This document shows, in pieces, positions 56,401 through 60,943 of a stretch of DNA of 64,000 bases. Every line of letters starts with the position of its first letter. Positions within the stretch are counted from its first letter, which is position 1. The translations under genes were made by a program, and so were the position numbers. The notes under the pieces were generated by a model. It had not been told where the DNA came from. It saw only the letters and a program-made list of their open reading frames with translations, and searched no databases. The stretch spans positions 3,028,953 through 3,092,952 of the forward strand of contig JARUPZ010000035.1 of the NCBI GenBank assembly GCA_031213475.1. The letters are read 5' to 3'. The stretch is from Nereocystis luetkeana. Lineage: Eukaryota; Sar; Phaeophyceae; Laminariales; Laminariaceae.

Positions 56401-59068
56401 CTGGGGGTATCCGGGTACATACCCGAAAATGACCCAAACAATCATGTCCAGTACAGGGGTGCCCTAGAGTACATATACCCTGCTACGTATACGCTTATTG
56501 TTCTCACTCCGTGGTGGCCTGCATCGCCAGCTGGAACAGGCCGAGCGTGCGGTCGAAGAAGCTCCCGTCCCCGCCCCCAACACCCTCCTCGGGGCGCAAT
56601 TCGGTAAAAAAATCGGACAGCACTACGCGTAGTCGGTCGCCGAATCGCCCCCCCCTCCGATAGCTGTCCACGATCAGGCGGGACACGGAGGCGCCCTTCG
56701 CCGGCATGGCTACCCACACCTGGAAGGATAGGCATAACGCCATCACGTCATTGTGATTACGATATGATGTATGTATCGTAGTACGGGTTATAGGGGGAGA
56801 GGGAGGGAAGGGCGGAGAGAGGGAAAGAGTGAGGGAGGGAGGGAGGGAGGGAAGGACGGAGAGAGGCAAGGAGGGAGAGAGGGAAGGAAGGAAGGAGGGA
56901 GGGAGGGAGGGCGGGAGGGAGGGAGGGAAGGACGGAGAGAGGCAAAGAGGGAAGGAGGGAGGGAGGGAGGGAGCGAGGGAGGGAAGGAGGAAGGGAGGGA
57001 GGGTGCATTAGTAAGAGGGAATGGGAAACGCGGATGTATTGTACGTACGTACAACAGCGAAATGGACGCAAAACGGGCGGAGGGAGTAAAAACGACTCGT
57101 CAAACCCCTAGTCGACCTACTGTAGCGACCGACCGTAATAGTTGACCGACGGACCAACCGACTCAACGATTTGGCCGATCGGCCGACCGACAGACAGACC
57201 GGCCATAACGAACCGAACGACCGACCACCCGACAGCACCAAATGGAACGTGCCACGAACTAACAGACCAACTCCATAAAAAAACGGCAAGAAATCGACCG
57301 AACGGGGTGACAGATCGACCGGCCAACCGACCGGCCGACCAAACCGATCGATCGACCGACGAACGTTTACTTGATCGAACAACCGATCGACTAACCGACC
57401 AAATCCACGAACGGACCGATCGACCAACCGACCGATCGTGGCGGGGGTGGGGGGGTGGGGATCAATTCCTAATAATTACCGTTCATTTAGAAAAAAAATG
57501 GGGGGGGGGAAGACCCATGATACAGTCAGCGGTCTCGCCACCACACGGACAGCGACTCCAAACCCCACCGCGTCACAGCCACACTACACCACCCACAACA
57601 CACCAAGCCACAACCATACGCCCCGACCAAACCAGAGGTGATCTTGGCCTCCTGCCACGTCCCGCCGCAGGCAACAAGCAACAGCAGCGGCGCAGCGCAC
57701 CGTACTGCGCGGCACCGTGCACACAACACCGCACTGAATGGTACCATACACTCTTCCAGTCTTGCACGGTTGTAGGAGAGAGGGTGGCGAGGGGGGGGGG
57801 GGGGGGTCCTTGCCTGCTTCGCTTGCACGGTACTAGCCAGCAAAGCTTTCAGCTGCGTCTCCAGCAGGTGAGACTCCGTCAGTATCACCTGCGTGAGGCA
57901 GTGGCAGTCCCAGTGGCGATGGAGGCAGCGGCAGCAGACGAAAACGGTCGAGCTTGAGCGAAAACATTCAGGGATAAAATAAAATAAAAAACGGAACAGG
58001 TTTTTGGCTCTGCGCGTCACCGCCGGTGCAGAGTAAGAAACAAAAGCAAAAAAATAAAGAAGTGGACCATGAAAGCATGCCGGATTCAACTATTTTACGG
58101 GGGACCATAGTTAACAGGACCTACGGTATACATAAAAAACCTACATAATTAACCATTTTTACTAACAATATTTGGTCCTATTAACTGTGGACCCCCGTAA
58201 TAACTTTGGTGGTAAGCAACAAAAACTCCGAAACCCAAGCGCCACGGCGCGAGCTAAGCTAAAAGAAATCAGTGCAGTACGTGCATTGATAGGCAGGGGA
58301 GCAAACGAAGAAAAACGAAAGCAAACGAAAAGGAGAGAAACGAAGAGCAACCACCCCAAACCCACCCCCTTGCTCCCCCATATGCACACGATGAAAACCT
58401 TGCCCAACGTGCGAGTGTTGCTTAAACATCTGGTCGCTTCAGCCGAAGGGCTCGGACATGACTGAGGAAACGCTTCCGGCAAAACTCGAGGTAAAAATCA
58501 ACTGAAAAATCAACCGGCAAGCTTCGTCAAAATTCATCGACAGAACTTTACAAAGCTAAGCTACTGGTAGCGCTACGGGGCAGAGCTGCTGGCAAAACTA
58601 CTGCCAAAGCAACAATTAACAAAGCAAAAGCCACCGGAAAAGCTGCTGTGACAAAGCTATCGACAAAAGCAAAACTACCGGCAAACCAACCGGCAAAAAA
58701 TATGGCAATATGCTACGACAAACTTATTGGCAATGTGCTACTGCTACATCTACGGTCTGTCAAAAGCGGCTGGCAAAACCCCTTGGGCTTACTCACCGTG
58801 ACTTCTGCGTACGTGCTTTTTTTGCCGGGATTTGCTACATGTACGGTCTGCCAACAGCGACTGGCAAAGCCACTTTGGCTCACTCACCGTGACTTCTGCG
58901 TACGTGCTTTTCTTGCCGGGAACGAAATCAGACTTGAGGTCCAGCAGGTCCTTGAGAGTATAGGGTTTCGTCTGAAAGGCGTTGTTCTTCCTGTAGGGTT
59001 GGAACGACAACACACGGATGGGCCCGCGAGGGAGAGGAGGCGACCGCGACGAGCCGTTTGTGTCACAA
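28208..59068 (-). CDS. Gene 2: large two-domain glycosyltransferase-like protein, 13 exons found
   Basis: Thirteen - strand exons keep codon phase across all 12 junctions and give at least 1203 residues (numbered from the first complete codon at 59,067); the 5' end is missing. The first region (about residues 58-345) starts VTVILTESHLLETQLKALL, continues VWVAMPAKG, then EFIWVIDPGVCPGPSFLELL, SPVDVLFSQWYLHRDLVRLL, GED and SYVLP. This order resembles a GT-A fold glycosyltransferase: nucleotide-binding strand, acidic-motif strand, then a GED-type motif. The middle (about 350-810) has FFWTPVQCARELVVLVVDG and low-complexity linkers. The last region (about 811-960) starts PSIVLVLVHHQGEAPNLL, WTLRSLATAQYMGD and ends PNFYIWLK. 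At both places where DxD or EDD would be expected there is IDPG or LFSGAQPD instead. Family and any loss of catalysis are inference from motif order. The intron load is about 27 kb, mostly repeats. Confidence 0.8.
29090..29345. repeat. Dispersed repeat F, copy 1
   Basis: GATCTGTATGATACAGCTC-type palindromes, ACACGATCTG motifs and GGTTGCCGGGTGGGATC recur at 32,455-32,745 and 55,150-55,465. Confidence 0.5.
29484..29790 (-). mobile_element. C-tailed retroposon (family B), truncated
   Basis: G run, GTACCCGATATCATACATGG and core through GGTGTGGCCACTTCCACAGA. Confidence 0.85.
29899..30003. mobile_element. MITE A copy 2
   Basis: TTACGGGGGACCATAGTTAA to CTATGGTCCCCCGTAA; near-perfect arms. Confidence 0.92.
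30030..30134. mobile_element. MITE A copy 3
   Basis: Same ends, opposite interior orientation to copy 2, 26 bp away. Confidence 0.92.
30140..30360 (+). repeat. (TAG)n microsatellite
   Basis: About 70 TAG/CAG units starting directly after a MITE; an open frame of Val residues here is an artefact. Confidence 0.97.
30790..31405 (+). repeat. 620-bp tandem duplication, unit 1
   Basis: Shares CTTGCCGGACCTTTCCAGCA, GTGCTGGCGGGTAGAG and CGTGCCTAGGCGTCGCGTG with unit 2; the second half is nearly identical. Lies in intron 12 of gene 2. No conserved frame. Confidence 0.92.
31406..32033 (+). repeat. 620-bp tandem duplication, unit 2
   Basis: Follows unit 1 directly. Both units end GGGTGCAAGGTGCTCCAATC. 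Divergence is concentrated in the first 150 bases. Confidence 0.92.
32399..32452. repeat. GC-rich hairpin repeat, second copy
   Basis: Same stem GCGGGCGGC / GCCGCCCGC and same flanks as 23,436-23,490. Confidence 0.85.
32455..32745. repeat. Dispersed repeat F, copy 2
   Basis: GGATCTGTATAGTACAGATC, CAGGAAACATGC and AGATCATACAGATC; matches 55,150-55,465 well, in the same order. Confidence 0.7.
32950..33094. mobile_element. Element E, partial
   Basis: ACCGGCACTATATATAGCGG and CAACCGGCACTATGAGAGGG match the right half of the palindromic element at 51,807-52,325. A MITE A copy abuts its end. Confidence 0.6.
33098..33202. mobile_element. MITE A copy 4
   Basis: TTACGGGGGACCATAGTAAA to TTACTATGGTCCCCCACAA; slightly decayed right end. 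Confidence 0.88.
33730..34462. repeat. Tandem array, AAGGCATGCCCTAAT unit
   Basis: About 45 degenerate units of 14-18 bp over 730 bp. Sub-blocks (for example two copies containing AATGCACTCCCTAATGAGGC) show higher-order duplication. Confidence 0.95.
34630..34865 (+). mobile_element. C-tailed retroposon (family B), truncated
   Basis: Core from CTCCGCCTCACCAGCGGTTC through AACCCGACGTGCTCCGTCCC to a C run. Confidence 0.85.
34880..35068 (-). CDS. Gene 2, exon 12
   Basis: Acceptor GGCTAAAAG, donor GTAAGAGG. 63 codons: IAEILREFEWDWGPLDV, GLAALEAFADAGVHSH, VIPLFSGAQPDPNFYIWLK. An acidic triad would be expected before the FY.WLK element but is not seen. Confidence 0.88.
35665..35900 (+). mobile_element. 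LINE 3' end, C-tailed
   Basis: Codes WWPQAAKQEGDK then the common tail GGAGGTGTCTCTATTAGGAG, GGGATGCGTG, AACAAATGAGTACGCC and a C run. Confidence 0.85.
35925..36197 (+). mobile_element. C-tailed retroposon (family B), truncated
   Basis: Starts directly after the C run of the LINE tail; core with a short CTTCG expansion; ends GACATCGAGTACACCCCC beside exon 11's donor. Confidence 0.85.
36210..36404 (-). CDS. Gene 2, exon 11 (start of second transferase-like region)
   Basis: Acceptor ATGTTGGCAG, donor GTGAGTGGG. 65 codons: PSIVLVLVHHQGEAPNLL, SWTLRSLATAQYMGDTVELR. A hydrophobic strand, a helix with an SLA.A.Y.GD pattern and a second strand are typical of glycosyltransferase N-terminal halves. 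Confidence 0.88.
36491..36585 (+). mobile_element. C-tailed retroposon scrap (family B)
   Basis: CATGATATCGAGTACCCC and then GCCTGGTCGGTGAAAACCC, rearranged or two truncated pieces. Confidence 0.55.
36602..37125 (+). mobile_element. C-tailed retroposon (family B), near full length
   Basis: From GGCTGGGTTGGCGTCGGTTG to the C-rich end. The 5' half keeps an open frame (ELAIELDRLCGVNNLYSAQ, KRPLHSTPVAVSG) shared with 53,024-53,284, so the family derives from a coding sequence. Confidence 0.88.
37130..37790. repeat. C-tract tandem array, unit near 50 bp
   Basis: About a dozen degenerate units, each with CTTCCAA-GCC-AAAACAC followed by C runs. The long proline-rich frames are by-products. Confidence 0.8.
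37790..37918 (+). mobile_element. C-tailed retroposon (family B), truncated
   Basis: Starts in the C-rich array at TCGGTGAAAACCCGACATGC and ends CGAGTACATCCCCC next to exon 10's donor. Confidence 0.85.
37933..38180 (-). CDS. Gene 2, exon 10
   Basis: Acceptor CGGTACAG, donor GTAAAAGG. Ala-rich start, then KELLEAALKPSKPLLDFQEA and PIGIGLPDNFDGAAAAK. Phase 2-base start, phase 0 end. Confidence 0.83.
38390..40235. repeat. Degenerate AACGTAATGTTA-rich tract
   Basis: Dozens of variants of TAACATAATGTTA and GTAACACAATGTTA scattered at roughly 50-80 bp intervals over 1.8 kb. A MITE A copy sits inside. No long frame. Looks like an old satellite or a motif-dense intron segment. Confidence 0.6.
38711..38822. 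mobile_element. MITE A copy 5
   Basis: TTACGGGGGACCACAGTAAA to ATTTACTATGGTCCCCCGTG; interior has an added AATATTAAT. Confidence 0.88.
40489..40707. mobile_element. MITE A copy 6, interrupted by copy 7
   Basis: The two halves (40,489-40,524 and 40,641-40,707) form one element split by another at a TA dinucleotide. Confidence 0.92.
40527..40638. mobile_element. MITE A copy 7, nested in copy 6
   Basis: TTACGGGGGGGCATAGTTAA to CTATGGCCCCCCGTAA, flanked on both sides by TA; the host element has a single TA there. This fixes the target duplication as TA. Confidence 0.95.
40710..41030 (+). CDS. Possible + strand exon inside intron 9 of gene 2
   Basis: Open frame of balanced composition (SFHFVSNVDLTTASPCGGLA, AAYIAATTTQEDRVTVPVL, GLLTVNQVLPTCAG). 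GC content and codon use look coding, and the antisense frames look poorer. No splice partner found and family unknown; could be a captured gene fragment. Confidence 0.35.
41311..41460. repeat. (CAC)n then (CAA)n microsatellite
   Basis: About 12 ACC and 30 AAC units followed by more ACC. Confidence 0.97.
41590..41970. repeat. Inverted and tandem repeat, GTCCCGTTTCGGGGACAAAC unit
   Basis: Units of about 55-60 bp alternate in orientation. The pair around 41,690-41,728 and 41,776-41,815 could form a long hairpin. Short related pieces occur near 44,960 and 55,110. Confidence 0.8.
42000..42275. repeat. GTTGAAA-rich degenerate repeat
   Basis: Many GTTGAAA / GGTTGAAAATGAGC motifs at 20-40 bp spacing. 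Confidence 0.7.
42527..42782. mobile_element. Inverted-repeat element G (MITE-like)
   Basis: The left end holds ATAAGATAACACACCCCC and the right end its inverse GGGGGTGTGTTATCTTAT, arms about 32 bp, total 255 bp. The interior has a 20+ C run. Single copy here. Confidence 0.65.
42828..42972 (-). mobile_element. C-tailed retroposon (family B), internally duplicated tail
   Basis: G run, CTACTCGATATCATGCACGG; the GGCC(A/G)(C/T)AGTCG segment appears twice in a row. Confidence 0.75.
43334..43463 (-). CDS. Gene 2, exon 9
   Basis: Acceptor GGCGGCAG, donor GTAAGTTGG. Reads IRVGQDFNQAPG, VLDPFLDVFYGLSEVLDVV and KPKIVAYIASP, plus one base. Confidence 0.85.
44368..44425 (-). CDS. Gene 2, exon 8 (58-base micro-exon)
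   Basis: Found by phase: exons 7 and 9 need 3n+1 bases between them. TTATTGTTTCAG precedes and GTGAGGAC follows a 58-base segment reading HRFLTPEEFCLGDAFGVFH, which joins naturally to IRVGQDF of exon 9. Confidence 0.75.
44460..44556 (-). mobile_element. LINE 3' end scrap, C-tailed
   Basis: G run, GCGTACTCCATTTCTTGCC, CATTGACCACGCATCCCTTT, then another long G run. Confidence 0.7.
45365..45525. repeat. Tandem repeat, about 60-bp unit, three copies
   Basis: CGCCTGGGGTTAATACAGGG, CGCCTGGATTTAACG and CGCCTGGGGTTATACAGGG, each followed by GAGAAA/GAAAATT. Confidence 0.75.
45646..46094 (-). mobile_element. C-tailed retroposon (family B), long copy
   Basis: G run, TACTCGACATCAGGCATGG, full core to TTCGATCGCCAGCTGTGACC. 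Its 5' end touches the G run of the next LINE tail. Confidence 0.88.
46095..46962 (-). mobile_element. LINE 3' portion (end of ORF and tail)
   Basis: Reading - strand: basic peptide with RHEKVEMAI, ERLPAIVD, VSERRSGIRWDSVVEKVWK and KFGRYKTERIERRERLAL, then CPCGKSIESRTHTV, KCEMYKEERDVL (a C-C-H-C knuckle), then the WWPQA end and the GAGTAC-less tail AATAAATAC plus C run. Decayed, with frame changes. 5' part absent. Confidence 0.85.
47060..47315. repeat. 11/22-bp tandem array, GGCCTACTGCC unit
   Basis: About 22 units of CTACTG(C/T)-GGC over 250 bp, giving a Tyr/Cys-rich open frame that is not a gene. Confidence 0.92.
47396..47838 (-). CDS. Gene 2, exon 7
   Basis: Acceptor GCCCTTCAG, donor GTGATGCG. 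Starts ITRGDADGV and HHDCSAIAEALGVSRL, continuing the strand from exon 6, then becomes Ser/Gly rich. Ends with two bases of a split Ser codon. Confidence 0.82.
47970..48275 (-). mobile_element. C-tailed retroposon (family B), truncated
   Basis: Long G tract, CATGCATGGCCGTGGTGGTA, core with GAACCGTGAGGTGTTCGGCG. Confidence 0.8.
48288..48362 (-). mobile_element. LINE 3' end scrap, C-tailed
   Basis: G run, CATACTCATTTCTTGCTTGC, CATTGACCACGCATCCCC; followed directly by the next element's G run. Confidence 0.8.
48363..48752 (-). mobile_element. Two tandem C-tailed retroposons (family B)
   Basis: 48,363-48,618 and 48,619-48,752, same orientation, each starting with its own G run; the second begins where the first is 5' truncated. 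Confidence 0.85.
49081..49185. mobile_element. MITE A copy 8
   Basis: TTACGGGGGACCACAGTAAA to TATGGTCCCCCGTAA with TA on each side. Confidence 0.9.
49273..49347. mobile_element. MITE A copy 9, right end missing
   Basis: Left end and interior to CATTTTTACTAAAAATTA; no right arm. Confidence 0.85.
49790..50000. repeat. Tandem repeat, AAGGCCAAAATAGGCC unit
   Basis: About ten degenerate units of 18-24 bp with CCATATAC(C/G)A between. Confidence 0.85.
50129..50285 (+). mobile_element. LINE 3' end, tail lost
   Basis: GATTAGCAAAACGTTTCTAC through TCTAATGGCTACGGCAAATA; directly continues into another LINE fragment. Confidence 0.8.
50286..50722 (+). mobile_element. LINE 3' portion with zinc-knuckle end, C-tailed
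   Basis: Open frame with AQMCPCGKAIESTTHTVGGC, EIYKEERDVL, then WPQAKQEGD, NIWKQRNERP and the tail AGCAAATGAGTACACC plus C run. The CPCG...H...C pattern is usual at LINE ORF2 ends. Confidence 0.88.
50724..50811 (+). mobile_element. C-tailed retroposon (family B), tail only
   Basis: Begins at the C tail of the LINE before it: CGCATCGTAGGGATGCGAGG, ending CCTATCGAGTACCCCC. Confidence 0.82.
50885..51553 (-). CDS. Gene 2, exon 6
   Basis: Acceptor CCACACACAG, donor GTGAGGGA. 223 codons: ALSYSLRRYAGIQSYVLPSD continues the first domain, then Ala and Gly runs, then a second protein-like block, RGGRFFWTPVQCARELVVLV, and ends TAEVFVAV. CAC and GCC trinucleotide runs lie inside the frame. Confidence 0.88.
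51807..52325. mobile_element. Element E: long-palindrome transposon-like unit
   Basis: From CAGTTTGCTACTACTAGTGC (51,891) to its inverse ending TAGTAGTAGCAAACT (52,305), the arms match for over 150 bp, including GGCGCATATTGTAGTGG and GACCAGCGCGA. The left arm holds a tandem CGCTACATATAGTGCCGGTT repeat. An outer GTGGTCTCTCTATAGTGCC matches 60,776-60,943. Confidence 0.85.
52443..52713 (-). CDS. Gene 2, exon 5
   Basis: Acceptor ACTTTACCAG, donor GTGAGATCG. Starts AGNNLDMSPAHAPFTLW, contains SPVDVLFSQWYLHRDLVRLL, ends RGEDSA in phase 0. GED is a plausible counterpart of the glycosyltransferase general-base motif. Confidence 0.88.
52740..52766 (+). repeat. Short telomere-like GGGGTTA run
   Basis: About three and a half GGGGTTA units immediately before a retroposon's G run. 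Too short to call an interstitial telomere. Confidence 0.6.
52764..53288 (-). mobile_element. C-tailed retroposon (family B), best full-length copy
   Basis: G run, GTACTCGATAGGAGATATGT, full core, then CAACCAGCTGTGGGCGACCG to CCAACCGACACCAACA. On the - strand an 86-codon open frame (53,024-53,284) contains VVELDHLCEVNNLYSVQ and KRQLHSTPIAVSG. Confidence 0.92.
53395..53482 (+). repeat. (TAG)n microsatellite
   Basis: About 28 TAG units with GAG interruptions. Confidence 0.95.
53880..54345 (-). repeat. Four decayed tandem copies of the exon 4 end plus donor
   Basis: On the - strand each 100-140 bp unit carries a version of ATGCCTGC-GCGCC-ACG followed by ACCTGGA and GTGAT, as at the end of exon 4 (54,431). 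Starts are near 54,295, 54,180, 54,065 and 53,960. Three of four keep a GT donor. C runs separate the units. Confidence 0.75.
54431..54574 (-). CDS. Gene 2, exon 4 (strand with expected acidic motif)
   Basis: Acceptor GTGAGAACAG, donor GTGACGTC. Encodes FIWVIDPGVCPGPSFLELL, a Gly-rich loop (VFGGEGGFMPAAP) and ends RSW plus AG. Decayed copies of its last bases and donor are repeated downstream (53,880-54,345). Confidence 0.85.
54664..55030 (-). mobile_element. Cluster of five short C-tail ends (family B)
   Basis: G runs at 54,664, 54,737, 54,770, 54,905 and a weaker one near 54,981 are each followed by a few tens of bases of the tail (TACTCGATAGGAGAGATGTA, CATGCATGGCCGTAGTCA). All have the same orientation. 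Confidence 0.8.
55150..55465. repeat. Dispersed repeat F, copy 3
   Basis: Same order of motifs as 32,455-32,745: GGATCTGTAGGGTACAGATC, CAGGAAACATGCGG, AGATCATAC, GATCTGATCTGATCTG. Confidence 0.7.
56170..56435. repeat. Tandem array, GGGTACATACCCGAGATACC unit
   Basis: About eight units of 30-35 bp; each contains the palindromic GGGTAC-TACCC core. Confidence 0.92.
56508..56719 (-). CDS. Gene 2, exon 3
   Basis: Acceptor CTATCCTTCCAG, donor GTGAGAAC. Reads VWVAMPAKGASVSRLIVDSY and ends LFQLAMQATT plus two bases, completing Glu with exon 4. Confidence 0.88.
56790..57005. repeat. Purine (GGGA)n tract
   Basis: About 200 bp of GGGAGGGA/GGAAGG with few pyrimidines. Confidence 0.95.
57110..57440. repeat. 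Degenerate GACCGACC tract
   Basis: ACCGACCGACC, GATCGACCG and CCGACCGATCG blocks over 330 bp. Confidence 0.85.
57814..57888 (-). CDS. Gene 2, exon 2 (GC-AG intron follows)
   Basis: 75 bases, phase 0 at both ends, encoding VILTESHLLETQLKALL plus eight residues. Acceptor CCTCACGCAG. The 3' boundary AAGCAG is followed by GCAAGG, a GC-type donor with otherwise good consensus; no GT donor fits the frame. Confidence 0.85.
58095..58200. mobile_element. MITE A copy 10
   Basis: TTACGGGGGACCATAGTTAA to AACTGTGGACCCCCGTAA, in intron 1 of gene 2. Confidence 0.9.
58745..58835 (-). repeat. Tandem duplicate of exon 1 end with splice donor
   Basis: The 90 bases at 58,835-58,925 recur here, including GCACGTACGCAGAAGTCACG and a donor, GTGAGTAAG, that is closer to consensus than the one used for exon 1 (GTGAGTGAG). 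Confidence 0.9.
58888..59068 (-). CDS. Gene 2, first exon found
   Basis: Acceptor CTCCCTAG, donor GTGAGTGAG. Reads CDTNGSS, then GPIRVLSFQPYRKNNAF and ends STYAEVT in phase 0. Starts with one base of a split codon, so at least one exon lies upstream. Its 3' end is tandemly duplicated in the intron (58,745-58,835). Confidence 0.85.
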
Positions 59069-59142
59069 CTAGGGAGGAGAAACGGAAACATGAAAAACGG
59101 TTAACCATGACTATTGGAAACCCGGCAGGCGTTTGCAAATAG

Positions 59143-59356
59143 TCGGGGAGGGGGGGGGGGGGGGTGTACTCGATAGGAGATATGTACTCGATCTCATGCA
59201 TGGCCGTAGTCGTATGACCATAGACCCTCGCATCCCTACAATGCCGGGACGGAGCATGTCGGGTTTTCACCGACCAGGCAGACATTGCTTGCACCAAGCG
59301 CGAAGCGCCGTGAGGTGTCTGGCGAGTCGCATGAAGGGTGAGCTGCATCCTACTAA
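59143..59356 (-). mobile_element. C-tailed retroposon (family B), truncated
   Basis: G run, GTACTCGATAGGAGATATGT to GAGCTGCATCCTACTAAG; the 5' truncation is marked by another G run. Confidence 0.88.
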
Positions 59357-59829
59357 GGGGGAGGGGGGGGGGGGGTCAAGTTTTTTTGTTGTTGTTCTAC
59401 TTCATTTTGGGTTATTTTTAGGGCACCCACGTCTACTGCACTATTAATAGAACGAGCCTGCAGCATTGAACCATGTGACTACAAACATGACAACGTGAAA
59501 AGTGGGCAAACAAGGTAGCGAAATGAAACCTGATGAGCACTTGGGAGCTTGGGAGCACACAACAAGGTGCAATTCGAGGGGGGGGGGGGGGGGGAATCAT
59601 CCATGGTTTCCAATGTTTCGGAGGCTTTCATATACCCGCCGAACAAAAACCTGTCTTTAGTTACTGATAGTAACGCCTCCTCCTCGGTTTTTGGGTAGCT
59701 TGGAAATGCTACGCATCCAGTGCCCATTCTTAAGCATGACTTCGTCCAACTTCGACAAAAAACACGAAACAAAAATGCCCTTCACTTAAGATCCTGCCCC
59801 CGAACCCCTACTCTATAGACATGTATAAA

Positions 59830-60360
59830 AATCAAGAGAGGGTGATATTTCGACTCTTTGCGCCGAATTCAATATCGCGATTTTCGTACACGCAAAAAAA
59901 TCCCTCGATACAAAGCTCTACATCTGGTTCTTTGCCAGTAGAGCGTGAGGTAAAACATGGGGTGAAATGAATCGTCAGCAAGTCCACCAACAAACACAAA
60001 GGATACAGCGCGGGATGGGCTGGAGGACGTAGCTGCTGCTTCTCTAGGTAGCTCGGCAGGCTGCAGCGCCCGCGTACACCACTTGGCTCTTGGCATAGAC
60101 AAGAGCCGCAGCGCGGACGCGTCTCGTGCTCGTGCTGAGGCGTGTCCGCCAAAAACGAAAGATCTGGATGGCGCTACCCGGTTGTTGTTCCCGGATAGGG
60201 TGGGGCGTGCCGTGTGTTTGGGACAGGTGGGTTTGGGGCAGCGCCGGCAGAAAGACGCCCAGCCGGAGTACTGGATGATGTGCTGGTGCCGCTGAACCCG
60301 GGCATCCCGTGCATCCGCCCCTGCTCGAACAAGGGAGCACCCGTCTGCCGTACTCATTCA
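59830..60360 (-). other. Possible upstream exon region of gene 2
   Basis: GC-rich segment 60,000-60,360 is open in more than one - strand frame (for example HQHIIQYSGWASFCRRCPKP). A pyrimidine-poor AG precedes it and I find no good donor with the required two-base phase. May include 5' exon or promoter. Confidence 0.25.
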
Positions 60361-60497
60361 ACCAAGTCGTGGCGGCCACTGCTGCTGTTCTGTTGTTGTC
60401 CTTGCTGGCAAGGCGATGATTGGATGACCGAGTAGAGGGGGACAGGCTGTTTTTCCTATTATGGCAGCAGTTCGGCTCTGACCAACAAAAAGAGAAC

Positions 60498-60541
60498 ACA
60501 AATATATGCTCGGGGTAAAAACACCCCAAGCATATATTTGC
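60498..60541. repeat. Perfect short hairpin
   Basis: CAAATATATGCT-GGGGT pairs with ACCCC-AGCATATATTTG around a short A-rich loop; stem of about 17 pairs with one mismatch. Confidence 0.85.
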
Positions 60542-60775
60542 GTGTTGCGGACAACGCATCGCGATAATATCGCCTGTACCCGACGTCCGTATTAAACTCG
60601 AGAGGCACATAATTTGGCTCTAAACGTTAAATATCACGATATTCGTGAGTTTTATGTATGTCTTATAACCCCGACCCTGTGGGATTCTGACCCTACTAAC
60701 CCTGACCCTAACCCCGACTGCCCATTACGCGATCTCTTTTTAACCTAACCCCGAACGCCTACGCAGAAAGAGACG

Positions 60776-60943
60776 ATACAGTAGTGGTCCCTCCTATAGT
60801 GCCTGCGGAATCGCTTCGCACAGATGGGATTAACCAGTGTGGTGGTGGTGCTACTACTAGTGCCGGTTGCCGCTACATATAGTGCCGGTATTGTTGACTT
60901 GCGCATACCGGAAGTATACATAGAGGGACCCTTACTGTACGAA
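60776..60943. mobile_element. Element E, short copy
   Basis: The ends CAGTAGTGGTCCCTCCTATA and AGAGGGACCCTTACTG are inverted; the interior ACTAGTGCCGGTTGCCGCT matches 51,807-52,325. Confidence 0.75.

Noticed and set aside
60660-60760. Telomere-like CCCTAACCC motifs
   Set aside because: Irregular and mixed with CCCGACC; not a true telomeric array.
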